A stretch of DNA of 41,887 nucleotides from Clostridium sp. (GTDB taxonomy: Bacteria > Bacillota > Clostridia > Lachnospirales > Lachnospiraceae), in NCBI GenBank assembly GCA_023663815.1, contig JAMPGS010000013.1, positions 1-41,887 on the forward strand. The letters are read 5' to 3'. The position numbers and the translations under genes are program-made. Positions 31,532 to 40,745 of the stretch are shown piece after piece. Below the pieces are notes generated by a model. The model made no database searches. It saw only the letters and a list, made by a program, of their open reading frames with translations, and was not told where the DNA came from. Numbering within the stretch: position 1 is the stretch's first letter; each line of letters starts with the position of its first letter.

Positions 31532-33163
31532 TTATTTCAGATAAAGCTCCTCATACTTCCTCGCATCCTCAAATATCTGCGCCGCCTTTTCCGGGGCTTT
31601 ATCCAGCGTTCCGTCCACAATTGTAATTGTGGGGATTATCCCCTTGCGCAGCGGACAGCGCCAGATAGGATTGTATCCCAGCTCATGGGCTCCCGTGCTT
31701 CCCCTCGACGCATCTCCTAAACACAAATGCCCAAAACCGCGGGCGTAAGTATCGAACATGGGCGGATACGCCTCGTCGTGCCAGTGAAGCGCTCCCTTTG
31801 TGTGCCCGCACTGAAGAAGCGGTATACAGGAGGCTAAACCGTCGTACCAGCCCTCCCCGGCTAAAAGCATATCGGGGTTATACTGCTTAAAGCGTTCCAT
31901 AAGCTTCTTTACGCCCTCGTACAGATAATGGTTCGGGTCGTTCACCCACACCGCCGAAATATCAAAGAAGACGGCGTCAAAACCGTACTTTTCCATAAGA
32001 TTCGTGACCTGTATGTAAAGCCGGTTCTGCCATCTTGGAGCGGCGGGATTTAAATTCCGGTTGGAATTGTGGTCGTAATGTCTGGAACCGTCCCAGTCCA
32101 CGCTTCCCCCGTATACGCTGCCCGCAGGGCCTCTAAATTCAGAGGGAAATCCCCATTCCTCGTAGCCGTCAAAATGAGTTCCCGCTAAATTAATTCCAAA
32201 CATGGGCATAATATGAACACCCAATTCCTTCGCTCCCTCGCACAGCTTTCGGAAGCCTTCCTCTCCGCCCATCCGCTCGTCGGGGGTATAATTTCCATAT
32301 TTCCAGTAATACCGCCCCTCCCAGCCGGGCAAGTAGGCAAGAACCCGGCGGCCCTCCACCTGAGCACAGATTTTTTTCAAATTCTCCAATACCTGATAAT
32401 AGTCGTTAAAAATATATCCCGTCCAGTGCTGACAGTGAATGGAGGCAACTAAAGAAATATCCCTTGCCCAATCGGGCACGTCCGGCCTTGTTTCCCATGG
32501 AACTAGGCCGTAGCTCTGCTCTATATGGAGCCTATGAGGCTCGCAGATACTCTCAAGGCTTTCTCCATACCCAATTTCCCAGACAGGCGTCTGAATCCGG
32601 TTCGTAGTCCTTACGGCCATCTCCTCAAAAATCAATTCCGCGTTTATCCCCTGCTCCGCAGGCACAAAGGCAAACCACTTATCCCGCACAAGATTATCCA
32701 AAGAGCGGAAATAGAGCAGCTTATCCTCCTCATTTTCCATGATAACGAGGGGCGTTCCCACGTCGCGCCAGCCTTCCGGGTATTTTAAAATCAATCCTTC
32801 CTTTGGAATCGGCTTTGGACGCGCATTAATTAAATTGACAATCTGTCCCTTGGAAAGCCCGTGAATAGTCACTTTTATACTGCGAATATCCTCGCTGCTT
32901 CCCTCCATAACAGCAAAGGCCTCCACACGGATACCCTGTCCGCAGACCCAAGCTTTCACGGTAACGCTTCCCGGCGCTTCCATTTGGCCGCCAGCCCACA
33001 AAAGCCCTTTACACCGCACAAAAAGGGTATCTCCTTCCCGCTGAATCTCCATATTTTCCGCCTTGGGAGCGTACACATTACGGAACGTGTAAACCATAAG
33101 GGAAAACTCAAATCCTCCCAGACAAAAATGCGGGGTGGGAAAGCTATAGCTTAAATCTTCCAT
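31532..33163 (-). CDS. DUF6259-type glycoside hydrolase-like protein
   Basis: 543-residue protein with an N-terminal beta-rich region (to about 225) and a C-terminal (beta/alpha)8-barrel-like part, as in DUF6259 proteins and clan GH-D hydrolases. Barrel landmarks are RRVLAYLPGWEGRYYW near 272, VHIMPMFGIN near 316, FDAVFFDISAVW with D401 (probable nucleophile) and DMLLAGEGWYDG with E437. No signal peptide is visible, so it should act on imported sugar in the cytoplasm. Substrate unknown; alpha-galactoside-like linkages are the family-based guess. Its ATG at 33163 overlaps the end of the GH31 gene by 13 bases, with AAAGGA upstream, so translation is coupled. Confidence 0.72.
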   Translation of the reverse strand: MEDLSYSFPTPHFCLGGFEFSLMVYTFRNVYAPKAENMEIQREGDTLFVRCKGLLWAGGQMEAPGSVTVKAWVCGQGIRVEAFAVMEGSSEDIRSIKVTIHGLSKGQIVNLINARPKPIPKEGLILKYPEGWRDVGTPLVIMENEEDKLLYFRSLDNLVRDKWFAFVPAEQGINAELIFEEMAVRTTNRIQTPVWEIGYGESLESICEPHRLHIEQSYGLVPWETRPDVPDWARDISLVASIHCQHWTGYIFNDYYQVLENLKKICAQVEGRRVLAYLPGWEGRYYWKYGNYTPDERMGGEEGFRKLCEGAKELGVHIMPMFGINLAGTHFDGYEEWGFPSEFRGPAGSVYGGSVDWDGSRHYDHNSNRNLNPAAPRWQNRLYIQVTNLMEKYGFDAVFFDISAVWVNDPNHYLYEGVKKLMERFKQYNPDMLLAGEGWYDGLASCIPLLQCGHTKGALHWHDEAYPPMFDTYARGFGHLCLGDASRGSTGAHELGYNPIWRCPLRKGIIPTITIVDGTLDKAPEKAAQIFEDARKYEELYLK

Positions 33164-35454
33164 TCTTCTTTCCTTTCCATCATAGCATCATGTACGGTTA
33201 CTGTATATCTTTTTTCACAGAGACTGCCGCAGGTATGTACATTTTCTCTGGACAATTCCTGTTTTTCCTCATTCCATAAAAGGTTTACAAGGGAATACTC
33301 CCCTTTTTCATAAGCATAGGTTTTCCCATCGTCCGAATAAAGGGGGAAGGATGCGTCTGTGCCGGGATATATGTGAATTTCAATTTCCCGCTGCTCGCTT
33401 TCACTGTTAGAAAGCACTTCCCCCATAGGAAGAAGAGATCCTGCCTTCACGAAAAGCGGAAGGATATCAATGGGCGCTTTTACTGTAATCGTCTGCCCGC
33501 CTGACAGCTTTTCTCCCGTCCAAAAATCATACCAGTCATGTCCAGCCGGAAGATAAACCTTTCTTGAAGCCGCCCCCTGCTCCGTCACAGGAGCTGCTAA
33601 AAGAGATGGGCCAAACATAAATTCATCGCTTATTTCCGCACATTTTTCCTCCGAAAAATCCATCCACAGCCCGCGCATCATAGGCGCGCCCGTCTCCGTC
33701 ACCTGATAGGCCAAAGAATAAATATAAGGCAGCAATTTGTAGCGCAGACGCAAATATTTAGCCAAAATCTTTTCCGCTTCCTCTCCGTAGGACCACAACT
33801 CGTTTCCTTTTCTAGTGCCGTGAGTGCGGAAGGTGGGGCAGAAAATACCAAACTGAAACCAACGGACATACAATTCAGCGTAATTTTTCCGGGTCACAGC
33901 CCTGTTTCCCTCACTGGAGGTCTGCAGCAGCAAAGAACTGTAATCCTCCTGCGCATCCTCGTCAGGCAGCGCCTGCCAGCCGCCGATATCCGAGGACCAA
34001 TAAGCCATGCCGCTGGCGCAGAAATTAAGGGCGGTTGGAATCTGTCTTTTCAGAACATTCCATTCGGGGAAAATGTCCGAGGACCAAAAAGTCGTCCCGT
34101 ATTTTTGCGCGCCAAGGTAGGCGGCTCTGGATAAAATCAGACAGCGGTGGGAAAAGCTGTCCCTGTGCCCCTCGTAAATGCACTTGGTGTGAGTGAGCGG
34201 ATAAATATTGTGAACGCGGGCCCCCATCCCGGCGTATAAAAAAGATTCATGAGGGCTGATATCCGGCTCATCCTCGTCCGTCCAGTAATACTTATATCCC
34301 AAATCTCCGTAATTTTTTTTAATCGTCTCAAAATACCACTTTCCGCACTCCGGGTTGGTTGTGTCAATCAGCGCGCCCCTTTGATCCTCAGGGGTACCGT
34401 AAACCGTATTGTCCTGAGAATCCTTCATAAACCAGCCCCTTTGCTCCAAATAATCGTAATTGTTACTTTCCTTCATAAACCGGGGCCAGCAGGATATCAT
34501 GGTGTCATAACCCATTTCCTCCAGCTTCCGGTTCATCTCCGCGCTGTCCGGCCAGAAAGTAGTATCCAGACTTAAATCTCCTAATACTTTCCAGTGAAAC
34601 CAATCCACCACAAAAATATCGCAGGGATATTCTTTTTCCTTGTAGGTGGACGCTACCTCCATTAATTCCTGCTGGGATGCATATCTCTGCTTACATTGAA
34701 TAAAGCCTAACCCCTTTCTGGGAGGAAGCGGGGTAATTCCCGTAAGAAGCCGGAAGCCCCGGTAAATCTCATCCGTTTTTTCTCCGATAATGATAAAGAA
34801 AGAAATCTCTTCTCCAACCTCAGCCTGCCACAGAGTATGCCCGTCCATACCGGGAAAAACCTTTATGCGGGAGGGATTGTCAAAGACAATACCGTATCCC
34901 CTGTTGGTAATCAAAAAGGGAACAGCCACAATCTCGCCGCCCTTGTGGCTGTAATCGTGCCATAATATCTGCTCCCGGCCTCCAAGATTTAACATACCGT
35001 CCTGATGCTGCCCCAATCCAAAATATTTTTCATTTTCCGAGGCCGAAAAATCTGCCTGAATATGGTAGGTAGATTCACCTAAAATAACGGCGGGCTCTAA
35101 AGCGTAATCCAAAAGCTTAACAAGCTCCTTGCCGGATGCATCCATAAAGGTAATCGCGGTATCCTCCGAAAGAACAGCTTTCAAGCCCGGAATACTAAAA
35201 TACGTCCCGGAACTGTCGTCGGAGCAGGAGGAGGAAATACCTAAATCCGGGCGGGCTTCTATCCCCCACATATCCAGTTCCTTAAATTTGCATGTTTCCT
35301 GTAAATTTTCCGCCTTACTATTAAAAGACGGAGAATATATAAAATGAAGAACATTATCCGCATAGGGAATAAGACGGATAACTCCCTGATTACAGACTGC
35401 CGTCAATCTGTTTTCTTCCATAGCGCAGGAAATGATTTTTTCAGGTTTTACCAT
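33151..35454 (-). CDS. Glycoside hydrolase family 31 (alpha-glucosidase/alpha-xylosidase type)
   Basis: Retaining alpha-glycosidase of 767 residues. Domains in order: N-terminal beta-sandwich (1-235), TIM barrel (about 245-590), C-terminal beta domains. The nucleophile lies in KYYWTDEDEPDIS (D393), matching the 'WxDxxEPD' variant seen in Xyl31A-like enzymes rather than the YicI or YihQ forms. The acid/base block is TTFWSSDIFPEW (D460). Further support: VVDWFHWKVLGD near 283, where the aromatic residues line the -1 site. No signal peptide, so cytoplasmic. The start ATG at 35454 follows AAGGAG. It is 82 bases downstream of the permease genes. Exact sugar (glucose, xylose or galactose) cannot be told. 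Confidence 0.88.
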   Translation of the reverse strand: MVKPEKIISCAMEENRLTAVCNQGVIRLIPYADNVLHFIYSPSFNSKAENLQETCKFKELDMWGIEARPDLGISSSCSDDSSGTYFSIPGLKAVLSEDTAITFMDASGKELVKLLDYALEPAVILGESTYHIQADFSASENEKYFGLGQHQDGMLNLGGREQILWHDYSHKGGEIVAVPFLITNRGYGIVFDNPSRIKVFPGMDGHTLWQAEVGEEISFFIIIGEKTDEIYRGFRLLTGITPLPPRKGLGFIQCKQRYASQQELMEVASTYKEKEYPCDIFVVDWFHWKVLGDLSLDTTFWPDSAEMNRKLEEMGYDTMISCWPRFMKESNNYDYLEQRGWFMKDSQDNTVYGTPEDQRGALIDTTNPECGKWYFETIKKNYGDLGYKYYWTDEDEPDISPHESFLYAGMGARVHNIYPLTHTKCIYEGHRDSFSHRCLILSRAAYLGAQKYGTTFWSSDIFPEWNVLKRQIPTALNFCASGMAYWSSDIGGWQALPDEDAQEDYSSLLLQTSSEGNRAVTRKNYAELYVRWFQFGIFCPTFRTHGTRKGNELWSYGEEAEKILAKYLRLRYKLLPYIYSLAYQVTETGAPMMRGLWMDFSEEKCAEISDEFMFGPSLLAAPVTEQGAASRKVYLPAGHDWYDFWTGEKLSGGQTITVKAPIDILPLFVKAGSLLPMGEVLSNSESEQREIEIHIYPGTDASFPLYSDDGKTYAYEKGEYSLVNLLWNEEKQELSRENVHTCGSLCEKRYTVTVHDAMMERKEEWKI

Positions 35455-35536
35455 AAATTTTTACTCCTTCCGCCGTCCAAACGGCCCATAAAAACTAAAG
35501 CTTATAAAAAACTAAAAGTTAATAACTTTACGAAAA

Positions 35537-36373
35537 TTAACCCTTTACCGCACTGTCAATGGTTCCCTGAATAAAATATTTCTGCAGGAAAATGTAAGCA
35601 AAAATTAAAGGGAAAATTGCAACGCTGGCCGCCGCCGCCGCACCGTTTAAATCCTTCCCGCCTGTTGAGAAATATTGGGAAATTGTCAAGGTCAAAGTGT
35701 ACAGCTTGGGTTTTTGCAGTACATAAAGGCTGTAGGCGTATTCATTCCATATGCTGACCCCGTTTAAAATAATAATCGTTACCGTCACAGGCTTTAGCTG
35801 AGGCAGGATAATAGTAAAAAAGGTCTGCGTGACGCTGCATCCGTCGATGGCGCTTGCTTCATCCAAGGAAACGGGAATCGCCGATATAAAATTGGTGAAC
35901 ATATAAATTGTCATAGGAAGGCCAAAAGCCGCCGATACAAGGATAATCCCCCAAAGCGTGGATATTCCATGTATGGACACCAGTAGGGAGTAAACGCCTA
36001 CTAAAATACTCAAGGAAGGAATCATCATAATGCCCAAAACAATGTTTTTTACCATTGCGTTCCCCTTGCTCCTATTCCGCGCAAGAGGATAAGCGGCAAG
36101 CCCGCCCACCGCTATTTCAACTAAAAGCACGCAGACGGTGATAATTAAAGTATTTTTTACAGCGGAAAGAAGGGTTCCGGCCTCAAAAACTTTCGTATAA
36201 TTACCTGTATAAAATACCTCCGGCAAGGAAAGCAGGGAGGAGGCATCCGTTTTTGTCTTAAAGGACATGACAACTAAAACATACATGGGAAGCAGATGGA
36301 AAATAATGATTGCAATACCCAGCAGATATTTCCACCAATCTCTTTTTAACTCTTTTTTTGTTGCTTTTTTCAT
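35537..36373 (-). CDS. Carbohydrate ABC transporter permease (MalG/UgpE type)
   Basis: Inner-membrane subunit with six predicted helices over 278 residues. The cytoplasmic EAA loop that docks the ATPase is EASAIDGCSVTQTFFTIILPQLKP-like, near residues 186-209 (key residues E, A, G, P). It pairs with the MalF-type permease upstream: the stop and start share one base (TGATG), and AAGGAGG lies inside the end of that gene. No ATPase gene is present, as is common for clostridial sugar importers that use one shared MsmX/UgpC-type ATPase from elsewhere. The substrate is presumably the oligosaccharide or glycoside cut by the following glycosidases. Confidence 0.92.
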   Translation of the reverse strand: MKKATKKELKRDWWKYLLGIAIIIFHLLPMYVLVVMSFKTKTDASSLLSLPEVFYTGNYTKVFEAGTLLSAVKNTLIITVCVLLVEIAVGGLAAYPLARNRSKGNAMVKNIVLGIMMIPSLSILVGVYSLLVSIHGISTLWGIILVSAAFGLPMTIYMFTNFISAIPVSLDEASAIDGCSVTQTFFTIILPQLKPVTVTIIILNGVSIWNEYAYSLYVLQKPKLYTLTLTISQYFSTGGKDLNGAAAAASVAIFPLIFAYIFLQKYFIQGTIDSAVKG

Positions 36374-37242
36374 CACATATCCACCTCCTTTTTATTAAAG
36401 TAAGTTGTAAATATATTAGACACCACCATGATAAACAGGAAAGTAAAAATACCAACGGCGGCGGAATATCCCGCGTTTTGCGCTTTAAAATATTGATTAC
36501 TCACATAGGAAGCAAGGGAGTGGGTGGAAAAGCCCGGTCCTCCGCCCGATAAAGAAATAATCACATCGTATAGCTTTAACCCTCCGATTAAGTTTAGCAC
36601 AACCGCAGAGGAAATTGAGGGAAGAAGCAGCGGAAACGTAATGTGGCGGAAACGCTGCCAAGGGCTTGCCCCGTCAATCTCAGCCGCCTCAAGGTACATA
36701 GCCGGAATATTCTGCAGGCCGGCCATATAAATCACCATAGCAATTCCCACATACTGCCATGAATTCATCAATGTAATAATGATAACTCCCCTGTTGCCGG
36801 AAGCCATCCAGTCGATGGGAGCCGCTCCAAATAAACCGATAAGCTCGTTAAAAATGCCGTGATTATACTGAACAAAAAAATAAATAATATAACCCACAAT
36901 CAAACTGGAAATCATAACCGGCATATAAATAAAAGTACGTACTATCGCGTGCCCCTTAAATTTGGAATTTAAAAAAACGGCATAGGCTAAACCCAACAAA
37001 TTCTGCAAAAGCGTGCTTCCAAAGCCGTAAATAATCGTGTTGCGGAATGAAATCCGAAAATTACTGTCGGTAAATAATTTCAAGTAGTTTTTAAATCCAA
37101 TATATTTATAGTCCTGGGAATATCCGTTCCATTGCGTGAAAGAAATTCTAATCGCCTCGGTCAAGGGACCTACGACAAAAAATAAAATAAGAAGCAATGC
37201 TGGGATATAAAATAAATTCATTCTTGAATATCTTTTTTTCAT
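36373..37242 (-). CDS. Carbohydrate ABC transporter permease (MalF/UgpA type)
   Basis: Membrane subunit of 289 residues with six predicted helices. The EAA loop reads EAAEIDGASPWQRFRHITFP near residues 188-207. N-terminal RYSRMNLFYIPALLLILFF is a typical CUT1 permease opening. It follows the binding-protein gene after 109 bases that contain a strong hairpin, and is coupled to the MalG-type gene. The ribosome site before ATG 37242 is weak (AAAGG at a long spacing), which together with the hairpin should lower permease synthesis relative to the binding protein. Confidence 0.92.
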   Translation of the reverse strand: MKKRYSRMNLFYIPALLLILFFVVGPLTEAIRISFTQWNGYSQDYKYIGFKNYLKLFTDSNFRISFRNTIIYGFGSTLLQNLLGLAYAVFLNSKFKGHAIVRTFIYMPVMISSLIVGYIIYFFVQYNHGIFNELIGLFGAAPIDWMASGNRGVIIITLMNSWQYVGIAMVIYMAGLQNIPAMYLEAAEIDGASPWQRFRHITFPLLLPSISSAVVLNLIGGLKLYDVIISLSGGGPGFSTHSLASYVSNQYFKAQNAGYSAAVGIFTFLFIMVVSNIFTTYFNKKEVDM

Positions 37243-37301
37243 ATGGAATTACCATACCTTTCCATTTAGCTCTGCCAACAAGTCATACCATGATATGAGA
37301 C

Positions 37302-37327
37302 GAGGCGCTGGCAACAGCCGGCGCCTC
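37302..37327 (-). promoter_or_regulatory. Intercistronic hairpin between binding protein and permease genes
   Basis: Eleven-base arms GAGGCGCTGGC (37302-37312) and GCCGGCGCCTC (37317-37327) with a four-base loop. On the minus-strand mRNA one C-A mismatch occurs. No T-run follows on that strand, so it is more likely an mRNA-stabilising or attenuating structure than a full terminator, as often found after binding-protein genes. Confidence 0.6.
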
Positions 37328-37351
37328 TTTAAAATCTTATAGGAATATAAA

Positions 37352-38728
37352 TTACTGAGCTATCTTTTCCTCATAAGCAGTCTTAATTGTCTCAACACAC
37401 TTATCAACTCCCTGTCCGGGATTCATAAACACTTCATTTCCAGATACGCCCATGTCGTTCCACATACCGCTGGGAAGATATACGCGGTCGAAGTAATTAA
37501 CGAAAATTAAATCGTCGCCAAAAGCGTCCATCATGATGTTGAACTCTTTTGTCACATACTCGTCGTCGTTGGATACGCCTTCCATCGCGGGAATCTTACC
37601 ATTGATAGTGGCAATCTGTACGGAAATGTCGTCTCTTGCAAAGAACTCTAAAAGCTTCTTGCACTCTTCAGGATGCTCGCTGTCCTTCCACATACCATAG
37701 CAGGTACCCTCGCCGGAGCTCACATACAGCTTTCCGCCCTCATTGGGAGAAGGAATTGCCATAATGCCAAGCTTTGCATCAGGGTTATATCCAAGAGCCT
37801 GCGTAATCGTATGATTTCCGCTAATTACTATAGCGCCCTCGCCGTTTGCCAAAGCCTGAATAGCGGCGTCGTCGCTTGCGGTAAGAATATCGGAATTGAA
37901 ATATCCTTTTTGCTGCCACCCGTCAAGCATCTCCGCTATAGGAGCCCAATGAGCTGCCCAATCAAAGGAACCGTCTAAAAGAGCGTCGGCCTGATTGTCG
38001 GCAACATCCTCGTTGGTGAGGAAACCGGGAGCCATAACTTCAAACAGGTTTGCAATGTTGTTTACAGATTTTCCGCCTACATATACGGGAACCTTGCCCG
38101 TTGTTAAAATCTTGTCGCAGGCAGCCTCAAAATCAGCCCATGTGCGGATTGTGGTAGCATCCACGCCTGCTTCCTCAAAAATTTCTCTGTTGTAGCAGAT
38201 AGATGCAGGGTCAATGGAAAGAGGAGCTACATATACGTTGCCATCTGGGTCTGTAACCGTCTTTTTAATAGATTCCTTAACTTTGGAAAGCCAAGGCTGG
38301 TCGTTTACTGTTGCAAGGTACTCTGCATATCTTGTGGTGCTCCATCCGTGAGTTTCCCATAAATCCGGCAAATCTCCAGAAGCCATTCTCGTCTTCATAA
38401 CGTTCTCGTAATCATCGCCGGGAGCAATCAGTTCAACGCCGATTCCTGTCTCCTCGGTAAATTGATTCATAAGTACCTGAAGGCTGTCTAACATATCTCC
38501 TGTCCATGAAGTCTCAACCTCCAAAACTACGTCGGACTCTGCAGGGGTTTCCGCCTGAGCGGGAGCTTCGCTCTCATTGTCCGCTTCCGTCGCTGCTTCC
38601 GCCTGAGTATCCGCTGCAGGCGCATCCGACGACTGGCTTCCACTTCCTGAGCCGCATCCTGTAAGTAACGCAGCTACCATGGAAATGCCACAAATTAAAG
38701 CGGTTAATTCTTTTGTGTGCTTTTTCAT
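37352..38728 (-). CDS. Extracellular sugar-binding lipoprotein of an ABC importer
   Basis: Family 1 solute-binding protein (CUT1 type) of 458 residues. The N-terminus KKHTKELTALICGISMV carries a lipoprotein signal ending LLTGCGSGSGS, so the Cys is lipidated. An Ala/Glu-rich flexible linker follows (about 30-70), then the binding fold with LWETHGWSTTRYAEYLATVND and YVAPLSIDPASICYNREIFEEAGVD. Start choice: ATG at 38728 lies eight bases after AAAGGG; GTG at 38737 overlaps that site. First gene of the minus-strand catabolic unit. No clear promoter or CcpA site was found in the 241 bases shared with the divergent kinase gene, so the response regulator may activate it. Confidence 0.92.
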   Translation of the reverse strand: MKKHTKELTALICGISMVAALLTGCGSGSGSQSSDAPAADTQAEAATEADNESEAPAQAETPAESDVVLEVETSWTGDMLDSLQVLMNQFTEETGIGVELIAPGDDYENVMKTRMASGDLPDLWETHGWSTTRYAEYLATVNDQPWLSKVKESIKKTVTDPDGNVYVAPLSIDPASICYNREIFEEAGVDATTIRTWADFEAACDKILTTGKVPVYVGGKSVNNIANLFEVMAPGFLTNEDVADNQADALLDGSFDWAAHWAPIAEMLDGWQQKGYFNSDILTASDDAAIQALANGEGAIVISGNHTITQALGYNPDAKLGIMAIPSPNEGGKLYVSSGEGTCYGMWKDSEHPEECKKLLEFFARDDISVQIATINGKIPAMEGVSNDDEYVTKEFNIMMDAFGDDLIFVNYFDRVYLPSGMWNDMGVSGNEVFMNPGQGVDKCVETIKTAYEEKIAQ

Positions 38729-38903
38729 AATAATCACCCTTTCTTTTTTATTTGCCGCAGACTTTTCTTTACTGCCTGCGTATGTTTTTCCCGGATAAAT
38801 TTCCGATTAAATTTATGATATCACATATTAAAAACCCTTTTATGTCTGTTTTTTTATGCAAATTGTACTTTTTTTTGTGATATAAATATATTTTCTGATT
38901 AAT

Positions 38904-38933
38904 TTGACAAACTATTTTTACTATGCCTATAAT
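38904..38933 (+). promoter_or_regulatory. Strong sigma-A type promoter for the two-component genes
   Basis: Consensus TTGACA (38904-38909), 18 bases, consensus TATAAT (38928-38933), 36 bases before the kinase start. Both boxes are perfect, so the kinase and regulator should be made constitutively while the minus-strand unit is regulated. Confidence 0.85.
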
Positions 38934-38969
38934 TATATACAAAAAATTTTTTCAAATACGGAGGTCTTT

Positions 38970-40745
38970 ATGGATGAACTGAAAAAAAGGCTGAAAGAGC
39001 ATCAATCTCTGCGCTCTTCCTTCATGTTTGCCTTTGTGGTATCCTTTTTAATTCCCTCTTTTATATTGATAATCATTTTATTTTTCTGCTATGCTAGGGT
39101 AACGGTGGCTTCTCAGGAAAAAGAATACCGCAATACAATGAAAATATTATCCTCCCACTTGGTAAACCATATTAACGCCAATTCCGGTTTATCCCTCACC
39201 TATTTGTTTGACACGGAATTTTCCAATATGTACTATTTTTTAAATAGAAAGGATTACACAGAAAATTATGTGGATTACACCCACTATGTTCAGGCCTACA
39301 ATAAAACGCTGAACACCCGGATGACCCTTCTTGGGGACAGTATTATCGGCGTTGGCTTTATTCCCAATAATAAAAATCAGGATTTGCTGTTTTATGTAAA
39401 AAAATACGATAATCTTCAAGAGATAAACAATTACAGCTATAAGGATTCCGATTGGTATAATCAGCTTCAAAATAATAATCAGCTAGTTTTATATGTTCCC
39501 TCGGAAACCTCCACAAAGGAACATACAATTTCCATGATTCGGGCGGTAAAGGATGTGGACAAACGGATTGTAGTAGGCTATGAGATTTTAGATATCTCGC
39601 TGGATTTTATTTTTGAGCCTTTGAAGGATATTTCCATAGGAAGCTATTCCGGCATTTTTCTGGAATCTCCCCAAGGCGAGCTGCTTTTTTCCACAAACGA
39701 TGAACTGATACCGGATTTTAACTCCATGCTGTCCGGTGAAAACAGTAGAAGCCGGCTTATAAGAGGCTATGACTTATACTCCTACACAGATAAAAACTTC
39801 CGCTTTACTTTTTATTATTTATCTTCCAGATATGATTTGTACAACAGCCTCCTGTATGCCACCGGGATAGTATTTTTGTTTTATTTGGCAATGATTTTTA
39901 TGGCGGCGGCAATTTTCCGGCGGACCTCCAATACTATCAGAAATTCTGTGGAACCTGTCCTTACCACTATGGAAAAATACCATGCCGGGGATTCCCATAT
40001 CCAATGCGATACTTCAAAGTGCAGTATCTCGGAAATTGAAACCATTGCAATCAACTTAAATGAAATGATACAAAAAATAAATTTTCATATTGATAAGGAA
40101 TATAAATTTCAAATGGAACAAAAGGCCGCGGAATATCAGGCCCTCCAAGCGGAAATCAACCCGCATTTTTTACACAACGTACTAAATCTTTTGATTGCCC
40201 TAAACCGCTTGGGGGACAGAACCGGACTAGAGCAGTCCATTATCAGCCTTTCCAAAATGTTCCGATATACTTGCGAACACAATTTTAACAGCACGATACA
40301 GCAGGAATTTGATTTTATCAGAAATTACCTGTTTCTTCAAAAAACCCGCTTTGACGAAAGGCTGGAATTTCAAATTTATATAGAGCCGGGATTGGAGGAT
40401 TTTGAAATTCCCAAGCTCTTGGTACAGCCCTTGGTAGAAAATGCAATTGTCCACGGATTGGAACCCTCGGACGGCAGCGAAACCATACAGCTTTCGGCAA
40501 TAACTGCATCGGGCTTTAACGGGGATACCTTCATTATTATTAATGTAATTAATAACGGGCTCCCGTATATTGAGAACAAATCCTATAAGCGGGTGGGGCT
40601 TAAAAGCATTGAGGAACGTCTGGCAATCTTTTCCCCGAATTCCTTTTTTATCATTCGGGGAGGAGTGGACAAGCCTTCAAAATGTACGATTATGATTCCA
40701 CAAAAGAAAGGAGAATCAAATGTTTATACTGATTGCCGACGATGA
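38970..40745 (+). CDS. YesM-like sensor histidine kinase
   Basis: Membrane kinase of 591 residues. It has a first helix (about 18-42), an extracellular sensor region of roughly 240 residues, a second helix (LYATGIVFLFYLAMIFMAAAIF), a HAMP-like linker, then the His_kinase (PF06580) and ATPase parts. The phosphoacceptor is H399 in AEINPHFLHNVLNLL. The ATP-site N-box is LVQPLVENAIVHGLE. This class usually senses extracellular sugars or the loaded binding protein. Start choice: ATG at 38970 has GGAGG five bases upstream; the frame from 38904 would begin inside the promoter. It overlaps the regulator gene by 26 bases. Confidence 0.92.
   Translation: MDELKKRLKEHQSLRSSFMFAFVVSFLIPSFILIIILFFCYARVTVASQEKEYRNTMKILSSHLVNHINANSGLSLTYLFDTEFSNMYYFLNRKDYTENYVDYTHYVQAYNKTLNTRMTLLGDSIIGVGFIPNNKNQDLLFYVKKYDNLQEINNYSYKDSDWYNQLQNNNQLVLYVPSETSTKEHTISMIRAVKDVDKRIVVGYEILDISLDFIFEPLKDISIGSYSGIFLESPQGELLFSTNDELIPDFNSMLSGENSRSRLIRGYDLYSYTDKNFRFTFYYLSSRYDLYNSLLYATGIVFLFYLAMIFMAAAIFRRTSNTIRNSVEPVLTTMEKYHAGDSHIQCDTSKCSISEIETIAINLNEMIQKINFHIDKEYKFQMEQKAAEYQALQAEINPHFLHNVLNLLIALNRLGDRTGLEQSIISLSKMFRYTCEHNFNSTIQQEFDFIRNYLFLQKTRFDERLEFQIYIEPGLEDFEIPKLLVQPLVENAIVHGLEPSDGSETIQLSAITASGFNGDTFIIINVINNGLPYIENKSYKRVGLKSIEERLAIFSPNSFFIIRGGVDKPSKCTIMIPQKKGESNVYTDCRR

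Noticed and set aside
28289-35454. Sulfoquinovose degradation (GH31 sulfoquinovosidase plus sulfolytic glycyl-radical enzyme)
   Set aside because: The GH31 nucleophile block WTDEDEPD is of the Xyl31A-like type, not the YihQ type, and no sulfoquinovose or dihydroxypropanesulfonate pathway gene is present.
38729-38969. CcpA (cre) site or clear promoter for the sugar operon in the divergent region
   Set aside because: No match to the cre pattern and no acceptable -35/-10 pair on the minus strand; only AT-rich runs and a short TGATATCA palindrome were seen.
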